A stretch of 20,194 bases of DNA from Candidatus Desantisbacteria bacterium CG1_02_49_89 (GTDB lineage: Bacteria > Desantisbacteria > UBA1551), in NCBI GenBank assembly GCA_001871075.1, contig MNUP01000027.1, forward strand, positions 1 to 20,194, given 5' to 3'. The position numbers and the translations under genes are program-made. Below, piece after piece: positions 5,230 to 12,183 of the stretch (position 1 is the stretch's first letter; each line of letters starts with the position of its first letter). Below the pieces are notes generated by a model. That model worked only from the letters and a program-made list of their open reading frames with translations, did no database searches and was not told the origin of the DNA.

Positions 5230-5484
5230 ATGGCTCACGTAAAAGGACAAGGAAGTTCCAGGAACGGAAGGGACAGCGCAGGGCAAAGGCTGGGCTTGAA
5301 GGCTTCCGGCGGACAGCTGGTGAACGCCGGAGCTATTATAATCAGGCAGCATGGCACGGTTTTCATGCCGGGATTTAACGTAAAAAAGGCAAAGGACAAC
5401 AGCCTTTTCGCGACAGCGCCAGGGATAGTCAGGTTTGAGAGGATCACAAGGGATAAGAAAAAGATAAGCGTCCGTCCCCAATAA
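5230..5484 (+). CDS. rpmA: Large ribosomal subunit protein bL27
   Basis: Its N-terminal arm reaches the peptidyl transferase centre. The 84-residue product starts [16 protein letters not shown], the conserved L27 N-terminus, and continues with the core motif [15 protein letters not shown] and DNSLFA. It lacks the cleavable N-terminal extension found in Firmicutes L27. GGAGGG at 5219-5224 gives a 5-nt spacing to the ATG at 5230, immediately after the heptad array ends. It sits in the usual rplU-rpmA-obgE order. Confidence 0.97.
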   Translation: MAHVKGQGSSRNGRDSAGQRLGLKASGGQLVNAGAIIIRQHGTVFMPGFNVKKAKDNSLFATAPGIVRFERITRDKKKISVRPQ

Positions 5485-5489
5485 AGAAT

Positions 5490-5566
5490 GATTACAGTGA
5501 TTTTAAATTAGATTACAGTGATTAAAGCTTTATCACCGTAATCATTTTTAAATAATCACCGTAATC
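5490..5566. repeat. GATTACAGTGATT paired repeat between rpmA and obgE
   Basis: Two direct copies of GATTACAGTGATT (5490-5502, 5511-5523) are followed by two copies of the inverted word (T)ATCACCGTAATC (5531-5543) and AATCACCGTAATC (5554-5566). This makes a long imperfect stem over the whole spacer. The same two-plus-two layout occurs at 7808-7891. Confidence 0.85.
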
Positions 5567-5575
5567 GGATTTTAA

Positions 5576-6616
5576 ATGTTTATTGATGAAGCTAAGATAT
5601 TTTTGAAAGCCGGGGATGGCGGCAATGGCTGCGTCAGTTTCAGGCGCGAGAAAAACATACCTAAGGGAGGTCCTGACGGGGGCAACGGGGGCAACGGCGG
5701 TGATATAATCATTGAATCCAGCCTTGACCTTGCGACCCTGATAGATTTTCAGTTCAGGTCCCATTTTAAGTCGAAGCCCGGTGAATACGGAAGGGGAAGC
5801 AATGAATTCGGGAAGAACGGGGAACATCTGGTCATAAAGGTGCCTGTCGGCACTGTTGTAAGAAAGATCGCAAGCGGCCACTGGCCGGTTCCCAGTTCAG
5901 AAATAACGAACGAGATAATAGCGGATCTGACAAAGGCGGGAGAAAGGATAATCGTTGCGAAGGGAGGGCAGGGGGGCAGGGGCAACACTATTTTCAAGAG
6001 CTCGACAAACCAGACGCCCAGAACCGCCGAGGAGGGAACACCGGGCGAAGAAATAACCCTTAAACTGGAACTGAAGCTGATAGCGGACGTTGGCCTTGTG
6101 GGTTACCCGAACGCGGGCAAGTCCACGCTTATTTCAAAGCTCTCAAACGCAAGGCCCAAAATAGCGCCTTACCCGTTCACTACGCTGGAGCCGTACCTTG
6201 GTATCGTAAGGCGGGAAAACGAAAGCTTTGTGCTTGCGGACCTGCCGGGGCTCATTGAGGGCGCGCACAAGGGCAAAGGCCTGGGAGACAAGTTCCTGAA
6301 GCACGCTGAACGGACAAGAATAATACTGCATGTTGTTGATATGTGCGGTTATGAGGGGAAAGACCCCGCATCAAGCTTCCGCACCATAAACGGGGAAATG
6401 GAATCATACAATCCTGATTTTATGAAAAAACCGCAGATAGTGGCCGCGAACAAGACTGACCTTGAAGACGCGCGCGGGAACCTGGATGCTTTCACGAAAG
6501 AAGTCTCAGGAAAGGGATATAAGGTCATACCCATATCAGGCATTACCGGAGAAGGCCTGGACACGCTTAAACACGAATTATTTAAGCTGCTTAGCCAGGA
6601 GAAGGTGAAAGTTTAA
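5576..6616 (+). CDS. obgE: GTPase Obg
   Basis: Essential GTPase acting late in 50S subunit assembly. The glycine-rich OBG domain (1-~165) contains AGDGGNGCVSFRRE and GGPDGGNGGNGGD. The G domain has G1 GYPNAGKS (176-183), DLPGLIEGAHKGKG (222-235) and G4 NKTD (292-295), with G5 at ISGITGEG. The 346-residue length fits Obg without the extra C-terminal domain. The stretch SGHWPVPSSEITNE (~100-113) is about 11 residues longer than the matching turn in E. coli ObgE as I recall it, and its DNA is a degenerate period-7 array. No Shine-Dalgarno precedes the ATG at 5576, which follows the inverted repeat directly. Confidence 0.97.
   Translation: MFIDEAKIFLKAGDGGNGCVSFRREKNIPKGGPDGGNGGNGGDIIIESSLDLATLIDFQFRSHFKSKPGEYGRGSNEFGKNGEHLVIKVPVGTVVRKIASGHWPVPSSEITNEIIADLTKAGERIIVAKGGQGGRGNTIFKSSTNQTPRTAEEGTPGEEITLKLELKLIADVGLVGYPNAGKSTLISKLSNARPKIAPYPFTTLEPYLGIVRRENESFVLADLPGLIEGAHKGKGLGDKFLKHAERTRIILHVVDMCGYEGKDPASSFRTINGEMESYNPDFMKKPQIVAANKTDLEDARGNLDAFTKEVSGKGYKVIPISGITGEGLDTLKHELFKLLSQEKVKV
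5876..5900 (+). repeat. Degenerate heptad array inside the obgE coding sequence
   Basis: GGCCACT, GGCCGGT and TCCCAGT lie in register at 5876, 5883 and 5890, coding for the extra residues in the OBG domain. The word resembles the AGTGTCC/AGCGGCC array at 16390 when read on the opposite strand. Confidence 0.5.
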
Positions 6617-6618
6617 AA

Positions 6619-6686
6619 CGTGTCAACGTGTCAGCGTGTCAGAGTGTCAACGTTTAAACTTTAATCTAAATCTAAATCTTAATCTG
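6619..6686. repeat. Period-8 and period-6 arrays between obgE and proB
   Basis: Four octads (CGTGTCAA, CGTGTCAG twice, AGTGTCAA) run from 6619 to 6650. Then four hexads (AATCTA twice, AATCTT, AATCTG) run from 6663 to 6686. GTTTAAAACG before and CGTTTAAAC after the octads form an imperfect inverted pair. The arrays occupy nearly the whole 80-bp spacer and leave no clear ribosome binding site for proB. Confidence 0.8.
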
Positions 6687-6696
6687 AGTTACTGAA

Positions 6697-7809
6697 ATGA
6701 CGGATAATATAAAAAGGATCGTGATAAAACTGGGAAGCTCCGTGATCTTGAAAGAGAACGGGGAGCCGAATTCCGCCTGCCTGAAGGCGCTTGTCCAGGA
6801 GATGGCTGAACTGCGCAGGAACAAGGAACTGATAATAGTCACGTCAGGCGCTATAGGGATCGGTAAAACGCTGCTTGGGGTCAGCAGGCCGAAGGACCTA
6901 TCGGAGAAACAGGCGCTTGCCGCTGTCGGGCAGGCGCACCTGATACAGATCTATGAAAACCTTTTTTCCCAATACGGCATAAAGGTGGGCCAGGTCCTGC
7001 TTACCAGGGAAGACCTTCAGGGAAGGCACAGGTACCTTAACGCGCGCAATACGTTTCTGAGCCTGCTTGAGCACGGCGTGGTGCCGGTTATCAACGAAAA
7101 CGACACCGTCGCGGTAGATGAGATAAAATTCGGCGACAACGACACCCTCTCAGCCATCGTCGCTTCCAAGATGGACGCGGACCTGCTGGTGATACTGTCG
7201 GACATTGAGGGGGTTTACAGGGACCCGGATAAAAGAGAAAAGGGCGTTATCAGGGAAGTGGTTGATGACGTCGCGAACATAGAGGAGTCTGCGACGGGTT
7301 CAAGCGGGAAATCCAGGTTCGGGACAGGCGGAATTACCACAAAGATCGAGGCGGCTAAGATCATGATGTCAAGCGGGGTCCCGATGGTCGTTGCCAGGGG
7401 AGACCATCCGCACATACTCGCAAGGATCATAACCGAGTTTTCCGGAGCTAAAACGACAGGCACGTGGTTTATTTCCTCAAAAAAAATGGCGTCCCGCAAG
7501 CGCTGGATCGCTTTTAACGCTGAGATAAAGGGCAGCGTGACTATTGACGAAGGAGCCGCAAAAGCGCTGAAGGAGGACGGAAAGAGCCTTCTGCCTTCAG
7601 GAATAAAGGATGTACAGGGGAGTTTCGAGCAGGGAGATGCGGTGAGTGTCAAGGACAGCGCCGGCAGAGAGATCGCGAAAGGCGTGGTGAACTATGCGGC
7701 CGATGAAGTGAAAAAAATTGCCGGTAAAAAAACCGCGGATATAGAGCAGGCGCTGGGCCGCAAGGATTACGACGAAGTGATCCATCGGGACAACCTGGTT
7801 ATACTATGA
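6697..7809 (+). CDS. proB: Glutamate 5-kinase with PUA domain
   Basis: Phosphorylates glutamate to gamma-glutamyl phosphate, the first step of proline synthesis. The amino-acid kinase domain shows KLGSSVI near the N-terminus, IIVTSGAIGIG, the block NARNTFLSLLEHGVVPVINENDTVAVDE and KFGDNDTLSA. GTGGITTKIEAAKIM also belongs to the kinase. A C-terminal PUA domain (~280-370) includes SSLLPSGI-like SLLPSGIKDVQGSFEQGD. The 370-residue length is typical. The usual partner proA is not next to it. The TGA stop (7807-7809) overlaps the first GATTACAGTGATT copy of the following repeat by two bases. Confidence 0.96.
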   Translation: MTDNIKRIVIKLGSSVILKENGEPNSACLKALVQEMAELRRNKELIIVTSGAIGIGKTLLGVSRPKDLSEKQALAAVGQAHLIQIYENLFSQYGIKVGQVLLTREDLQGRHRYLNARNTFLSLLEHGVVPVINENDTVAVDEIKFGDNDTLSAIVASKMDADLLVILSDIEGVYRDPDKREKGVIREVVDDVANIEESATGSSGKSRFGTGGITTKIEAAKIMMSSGVPMVVARGDHPHILARIITEFSGAKTTGTWFISSKKMASRKRWIAFNAEIKGSVTIDEGAAKALKEDGKSLLPSGIKDVQGSFEQGDAVSVKDSAGREIAKGVVNYAADEVKKIAGKKTADIEQALGRKDYDEVIHRDNLVIL

Positions 7810-7891
7810 TTACAGTGATTTTGAGAAGATGATTACAATGATTATTCAAATTTAAATAATCACCGTAATCTCAGTTATAATCACCGTAATC
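7808..7891. repeat. GATTACAGTGATT paired repeat between proB and xseA
   Basis: GATTACAGTGATT (7808-7820) and GATTACAATGATT (7831-7843) are followed by two inverted copies AATCACCGTAATC (7858-7870, 7879-7891). The layout and word match 5490-5566. It starts on the proB stop codon and ends 14 bp before xseA. Confidence 0.87.
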
Positions 7892-7905
7892 CCAAAAGGT
7901 ATTTT

Positions 7906-9105
7906 ATGGACAAAAAAATATATACTGTTTCTGAGCTCACCACAAAAATAAAGCTCCTTATTGAGATGAACCTTTCGGACATATGGGTGGAAGGCGAGAT
8001 CTCGAATTTTAAATCATATCCCTCCGGCCACCTTTATTTTGACCTGAAGGATGAGGGCGGGGTCCTTCCCGCAGTTATGTTCAACGGCAGAGACAGGCTT
8101 AAATTCAAGCCCGAAGACGGGATGAAGGTGATAGCCAACGGCCGGGCAAGCGCTTACCAGAAATCCGGAAAATACCAGCTTATCGTTGAAGCACTTGAGC
8201 CGGCAGGCCTCGGGGCTTTGTACCAGGCTTTTGAACAGCTGAAGGTAAAACTCAAGGCAGAGGGGCTTTTCGACCAAGAGCATAAAAGGCCCATACCGCC
8301 TTTCCCGGATTGCATAGGTATAATAACTTCAATAAAAGGCGCGGCTATAAGGGATATGCTGCGCACCATAACCGAAAGGTTCCCCGTGCCCCGCATTATC
8401 ATATACCCGGCCCAGGTGCAGGGAGAGGGCGCGGCTGAGGATATAGCGGAAGCCATACGGGAGCTCAACGGGCTTGACGAAGAGATAAGGCCTGACGTCA
8501 TAATAGCAGGCAGGGGAGGCGGGTCGATCGAGGACCTCTGGGCGTTCAACGAAGAGCCGGTCGCAAGGGCTATTTACGGCTCTGAGATACCGGTGATAAG
8601 CGCGGTAGGCCATGAGACGGATTACACCATAGCGGATTTTGTCGCGGATGTCCGCGCTCTCACTCCGACAGACGCGGGCAAGCGGGTTGTGGCAAAAAGT
8701 AAAAGGGAGTTGAAAGACGACCTGGAAAAGGGCTGGGTTGTAAGGCTGCAGACGTCCATGGAACATTCAATAGAGACGGAAAAAGCCAGGCTGGACAGCC
8801 TGTGTTCGATGCTGCGCACGCTCCATCCCAAGAACCGCATGGAATTCTACCAGCAGCAGCTTGACTCGCTTGACTCGGAACTGAATGATATCATTGGCCA
8901 TTACATGAGCGTGACGAAAGAAGAGGTAAAAAATTTATACGGCAAGCTTATGGTGCTGAACCCAGAGGCGATACTTGAGCGCGGATACAGCATCACGTTC
9001 CTTTTGCCTGAACACGGAATAGTCATGGACGCGGGGAAGGTAAATAAAGAAGACGAGATCGAGATAAAGGTCAAAAAGGGAATAATAAGGGCAAGGGTTG
9101 AATGA
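7906..9105 (+). CDS. xseA: Exodeoxyribonuclease VII large subunit
   Basis: Catalytic subunit of ExoVII, which degrades single-stranded DNA to oligonucleotides. The N-terminal OB-fold (1-~100) has YTVSELTTKIK and the block WVEGEISNFKSYPSGHLYFDLKD. The catalytic core has IGIITSIKGAAIRDM, the stretch DVIIAGRGGGSIEDLWAFNEEPVARAI and ISAVGHETDYTIADFVAD. A coiled-coil helical region and a C-terminal segment (LERGYSI) follow. At 399 residues it is shorter than the ~450 of E. coli, and the loss is in the coiled coil. AAAAGG precedes the ATG at 7906. xseB follows after 67 bp holding a palindromic repeat. Confidence 0.96.
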   Translation: MDKKIYTVSELTTKIKLLIEMNLSDIWVEGEISNFKSYPSGHLYFDLKDEGGVLPAVMFNGRDRLKFKPEDGMKVIANGRASAYQKSGKYQLIVEALEPAGLGALYQAFEQLKVKLKAEGLFDQEHKRPIPPFPDCIGIITSIKGAAIRDMLRTITERFPVPRIIIYPAQVQGEGAAEDIAEAIRELNGLDEEIRPDVIIAGRGGGSIEDLWAFNEEPVARAIYGSEIPVISAVGHETDYTIADFVADVRALTPTDAGKRVVAKSKRELKDDLEKGWVVRLQTSMEHSIETEKARLDSLCSMLRTLHPKNRMEFYQQQLDSLDSELNDIIGHYMSVTKEEVKNLYGKLMVLNPEAILERGYSITFLLPEHGIVMDAGKVNKEDEIEIKVKKGIIRARVE

Positions 9106-9111
9106 AATTCA

Positions 9112-9158
9112 CCCTCACCTCAATCCTCTCCCCTCGAGGGAGAGGACAAAGGTGAGGG
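9112..9158. repeat. Palindromic interspersed repeat between xseA and xseB
   Basis: CCCTCACCT (9112-9120) pairs with AGGTGAGGG (9150-9158). Inside, CCTCTCCCCTCGAGGGAGAGG (9125-9145) is nearly self-complementary. This CCCTCACC...CTCTCCC word type is a widespread REP/MITE-like palindrome. It creates a spurious 25-codon N-terminal extension for xseB starting at 9098. Confidence 0.8.
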
Positions 9159-9172
9159 GGGGCGGGGTTAAC

Positions 9173-9445
9173 ATGAAAGAATTCAAGTTTGAAGAAGCCA
9201 TGAAAAGGCTTGAGGAAATAGTCCAGAAACTGGAAGAAGGCAACCTGACGCTTGAAAAATCGCTTGAACTTTTCGAGGAAGGCGTCAAGCTTTCAAGGTT
9301 CTGCACCAAGAAGCTCGAAGAAGCGCATACCAAGATCGACCTGCTTACGAAAAATCCCGCGGGGAAGGCGGAGTTAAAGCCCTTTAAGGGAAAAGAAGAA
9401 GACGGCGGGAACGGGGAGAAAGAGGGCGGCGATAAACTGCTTTAG
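9173..9445 (+). CDS. xseB: Exodeoxyribonuclease VII small subunit
   Basis: Small helical subunit that assembles on XseA. The core MKEFKFEEAMKRLEEIVQ, then LEEGNLTLEKSLELFEEG and a CTKKLEEA helix, is diagnostic. The ATG at 9173 starts directly at the conserved N-terminus. A longer frame from 9098 only translates the palindromic repeat and is rejected. The 90-residue product has a short Lys/Glu/Gly-rich tail beyond the family core. The ribosome binding site is G-rich sequence (GGGGGGCGGGG) left by the repeat. Confidence 0.94.
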   Translation: MKEFKFEEAMKRLEEIVQKLEEGNLTLEKSLELFEEGVKLSRFCTKKLEEAHTKIDLLTKNPAGKAELKPFKGKEEDGGNGEKEGGDKLL

Positions 9446-9563
9446 ATAACTGTCCGCCCCGAGTAAAACTGGGGCGAGACCTCGCCCGATTTATAAAATC
9501 GGGTGGGGATAATTGGACGATTGTCCCTAAGGGATCCCTTTAGGGGGATAACTGGCTAAACCT
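9446..9563. repeat. xseB-dxs spacer with two hairpins
   Basis: CCCGATTT (9485-9492) and AAATCGGG (9496-9503) form a perfect 8-bp stem with a 3-nt loop. CCCTAAGGGATCCCTTTAGGG at 9525-9545 is a near-perfect palindrome around GGGATCCC. The words GTCC and GGATAAYTGG recur, and a related TTGTCC-TAGGGA motif occurs at 19515-19528. No T run follows either stem, so these look like interspersed palindromes, not intrinsic terminators. Confidence 0.55.
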
Positions 9564-11453
9564 ATGCTGGAAAAAATAAATGACCCCAAAGACCTTAAAA
9601 AACTTGATATTAAAGACCTGAGTATCCTCGCCGGAGAAATAAGAAGTGAGATAGTGAAAGTTGTGTCCGTGACCGGCGGCCATCTTTCCTCAAACCTTGG
9701 CGCGGTTGACCTGACCCTTGCCCTGCATTATGTGTTTGACGCGCCGAGGGATAAAATAGTGTGGGATGTGGGGCACCAGACATACGCGCACAAGTTGATC
9801 ACGGGCAGGCGGGGAAGGTTTCACACACTGCGCAAACACAAGGGCCTGAGCGGTTTCCCGAAGAGGGAGGAAAGTGTTTACGATGTTTTTGATTCGGGCC
9901 ATTCCAGCACCTCGATCTCCGTGGCGCTGGGGATCGCATGCGCGAGGGATTTACAAGGAGAAGATTACAAAGTGGTTGCCGTAATAGGGGACGGCTCCAT
10001 GACAAGCGGGGTTGCGTTCGAAGGCCTGAACCAGGCAGGCGGGCTCAAGAAAAATATTATAGTCATACTTAACGATAACGAAATGTCCATATCCAAGAAC
10101 GTGGGGGCTCTTTCAAAATATCTGACCAAGCTGATAACTAATCCAGATTACAACAAGCTCTACCAGAATCTAAAGGACCTGCTTCAGGACATACCCGTGA
10201 TAGGCGACAGGATCGTTGACCTGGGCAAGAAAATGACAGAGGGCCTGAAGGGCGTGTTTGTCCCCGGAGCTCTTTTCGAAGAAATGGGTTTCAGGTATTT
10301 CGGCCCGGTGGACGGCCATAACATCCCGGAAATGGCTGATGTCATGAAAAAAGTCAGCAACCTTGAAGGGCCCAGGCTCATACACGTGGTGACAAAGAAG
10401 GGCAGGGGGTTCAAGCCCGCGGAGGACAACCCGGATGTTTTTCACAGCTCGCCGCCTTTCGATCTTGAAACCGGGATCCTCAAGACCCAGCCCGCGGCGC
10501 CTCCTTCTTTTGCCAGAGTTTTTTCGCGGACCCTTATTGAACTTGCAGAACGGGATGAAAAGATAGTCGCGATAACAGCTGCGATGTCGCTGGGCACAGG
10601 CCTTGAGGATTTTTCTAAAAAATATCCCCAGAGATTTTTCGACGTGGGGATAGCGGAGGAACACGCGATGGTTTTCGCCGCAGGCCTCGCGCTTGAGGGT
10701 ATGAAGCCTGTAGTCGCAATATATTCAACGTTCCTGCAGAGGGCGTACGACCAGGTGCTCCACGACATATGCCTGCAGAACCTTAGCGTTGTGATCATCT
10801 CAGCGCATTCGGGGATAGTAGGGGAAGACGGCCCAACGCATCACGGCGTTTTCGACCTGTCATACCTGCGCCACCTTCCCGGCATCACGGTAATGGCACC
10901 GAAGGACGAAGCGGAACTAAGGCACATGCTGAAGACAGCATGTAACCATAAAGGCCCGGTTGCCATAAGGTATCCGAAAGACAGAGGCGTGGGAGCCGAT
11001 ATATCGGTTCCCCTCAAAATGATCGATATCGGCTTGGCAGAGGTCCTGAAAAAGGGCGGTGATATAGCGGTTTTGGGCATAGGTTCCATGGTTTATCCGT
11101 GCCTGAAAGCTTCCGAGATCCTTGAAAAGGAGGGAATAAAACCGTGTGTGGTTAACGCGCGTTTTATCAAGCCTCTTGACAGGGACCTGCTGGTTGAGCT
11201 GGCAGGCACCTTCGGCAAATTCGTTACAGTCGAGGAAAACACGCTTGAGGGCGGATTCGGTTCAGCGGTAATGGAATTATTTGAGAAGGAAAACCTGGCA
11301 GGAAAGATCGCCATTAAGCGCATCGGGCTTCCGGACAGGTTTATAGAACACGGCCCAAGGCCTGTTCTTTTGAAAGAGTGCGGCCTGGACGCGGAATCCA
11401 TAGCGGCGACAATAGAGGTCTGGTTTAAAAGACAATTAAAAATTAAAAATTAA
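9564..11453 (+). CDS. dxs: 1-Deoxy-D-xylulose-5-phosphate synthase
   Basis: Condenses pyruvate and glyceraldehyde 3-phosphate to DXP, the entry to the MEP isoprenoid pathway; thiamine diphosphate enzyme. The N-terminal TPP domain has GGHLSSNLG (His40), VGHQTYAHK (His71), the TPP/Mg motif GDGSMTSG (142-149) and ILNDNEMSIS. The middle domain has GIAEEHAMVFAAGLALEG and IYSTFLQRAYDQ. The third domain ends with RIGLPDRFIEHG. The 629-residue length is typical. The start has no strong Shine-Dalgarno. The final codons (QLKIKN) and the TAA at 11451-11453 lie inside a period-7 array, so the natural C-terminus has been overwritten or extended. Confidence 0.97.
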   Translation: MLEKINDPKDLKKLDIKDLSILAGEIRSEIVKVVSVTGGHLSSNLGAVDLTLALHYVFDAPRDKIVWDVGHQTYAHKLITGRRGRFHTLRKHKGLSGFPKREESVYDVFDSGHSSTSISVALGIACARDLQGEDYKVVAVIGDGSMTSGVAFEGLNQAGGLKKNIIVILNDNEMSISKNVGALSKYLTKLITNPDYNKLYQNLKDLLQDIPVIGDRIVDLGKKMTEGLKGVFVPGALFEEMGFRYFGPVDGHNIPEMADVMKKVSNLEGPRLIHVVTKKGRGFKPAEDNPDVFHSSPPFDLETGILKTQPAAPPSFARVFSRTLIELAERDEKIVAITAAMSLGTGLEDFSKKYPQRFFDVGIAEEHAMVFAAGLALEGMKPVVAIYSTFLQRAYDQVLHDICLQNLSVVIISAHSGIVGEDGPTHHGVFDLSYLRHLPGITVMAPKDEAELRHMLKTACNHKGPVAIRYPKDRGVGADISVPLKMIDIGLAEVLKKGGDIAVLGIGSMVYPCLKASEILEKEGIKPCVVNARFIKPLDRDLLVELAGTFGKFVTVEENTLEGGFGSAVMELFEKENLAGKIAIKRIGLPDRFIEHGPRPVLLKECGLDAESIAATIEVWFKRQLKIKN

Positions 11454-11514
11454 AAATGCAAAATTAAAGGAATGGTTTTCAATTTTGAATTTTACATTTT
11501 GCATTTTGCATTGG
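11434..11514. repeat. Paired inverted heptad array across the dxs stop codon
   Basis: Five heptads (AATTAAA three times, AATGCAA, AATTAAA) run from 11434 to 11468. After 11 bp, five heptads of the inverted word (CAATTTT, GAATTTT, ACATTTT, GCATTTT, GCATTGG) run from 11480 to 11514. The dxs stop codon is within the first arm, and the second arm ends 4 bp before the next gene's ATG. Confidence 0.87.
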
Positions 11515-11518
11515 TGAA

Positions 11519-11986
11519 ATGCGGATATTTTTAAACTACCTGTTATTCTTCCTGCTTTACGTTGTAGGGAGCCGGATACTGTTCATCCCGGCTGGTATAT
11601 CGCTGGGGATGGGGAAATACGTTGTTTTGTCCGTCGTATTCATTTTTGATATACTTCAGATACCGTTATATTTTTATATTTACGATAAAGGCACTTCCAG
11701 GATAAAGTTTCTGTCTTTCTTATATTCAAAGATGCCCTCTAAGGAAAGGATGCTGAACTCTCCGCTCCTGAAATTCGCCGAAAGACTCGGGGCGTTCGGG
11801 GTGGTATTTGTGGCAGCGATGCCCGCGTTCGGAGGGGGCATGTGGACTTCGATACTTATGGCTTATTTCCTTAAAATAGACCGCAGGAAGAGCGTTCTTC
11901 TCCTGGCGCTGGGCAGCCTGATCGGCTGTCTTATTGTGGTATTCGGTTTTGACGGGCTTATCCATCTGTTTAAATTTAAAATTTAG
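11519..11986 (+). CDS. Small multi-pass membrane protein (small multidrug export family-like)
   Basis: The 155-residue product has an N-terminal hydrophobic helix (LNYLLFFLLYVVG), a second at ~35-55 (VVLSVVFIFDILQIPLYFYI), a basic cytoplasmic stretch, and two C-terminal helices. The segment RLGAFGVVFVAAMPAFGGGMW followed by SILMAYFLKIDRRKS resembles the conserved C-terminal half of the small multi-drug export protein family (Pfam PF06695), whose transport function is not well established. The ATG at 11519 follows the heptad array directly with no clear Shine-Dalgarno. The C-terminal HLFKFKI lies in an AAATTTAAAATTT stretch. The membrane location is clear; the family call is moderate and the substrate unknown. 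Confidence 0.7.
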   Translation: MRIFLNYLLFFLLYVVGSRILFIPAGISLGMGKYVVLSVVFIFDILQIPLYFYIYDKGTSRIKFLSFLYSKMPSKERMLNSPLLKFAERLGAFGVVFVAAMPAFGGGMWTSILMAYFLKIDRRKSVLLLALGSLIGCLIVVFGFDGLIHLFKFKI

Positions 11987-12170
11987 CCACTGAAGCCACT
12001 GAAAAAGTTTTTAACCACGAGATTTCACAGATTTCTATCTGGCAGTCATTGCGAGCGAAAGCGAAGCAATCTTGTATTAGATTGCTTCGTCGCTACGCTT
12101 CTCGCAATGACATATCGTGTGAAAATCTAGTGTAATCGTGTGGTTTGAATTATCTCAGTGCCCTCTGTGG
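11986..12170. repeat. Nested repeat: outer inverted words around an inner palindromic element
   Basis: The spacer opens with GCCACTGAA twice in tandem (11986-12003). It then has an outer left arm AACCACGAGATTTCACAG (12013-12030) and a matching right arm at ~12117-12147 (AAATCTAGTGTAATCGTG, GTGGTT). Between them sits a 67-bp palindrome: GTCATTGCGAG (12045-12055) pairs with CTCGCAATGAC (12101-12111), and GAAGCAATC (12063-12071) with GATTGCTTC (12080-12088). CAGTGCCCTCTGTGG (12156-12170) mirrors the opening CCACTG words. Confidence 0.8.
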
Positions 12171-12183
12171 CAGAATGAAGTAT

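Noticed and set aside
4982-5242. 86-residue + strand frame across rplU and the heptad array
   Set aside because: It is a frame-shifted shadow of rplU continuing into the array, with no independent evidence of coding.
9098-9172. N-terminal extension of XseB
   Set aside because: It is only the translation of the CCCTCACC palindromic repeat and overlaps the end of xseA; the conserved XseB core starts at 9173.
9485-9545. Intrinsic terminator after xseB
   Set aside because: Both hairpins lack a following T run; they look like interspersed palindromes.
12145-12183. TTG start giving 13 extra residues to the activase
   Set aside because: The extension is repeat-derived; the conserved YAGLDIGS follows the ATG at 12184.
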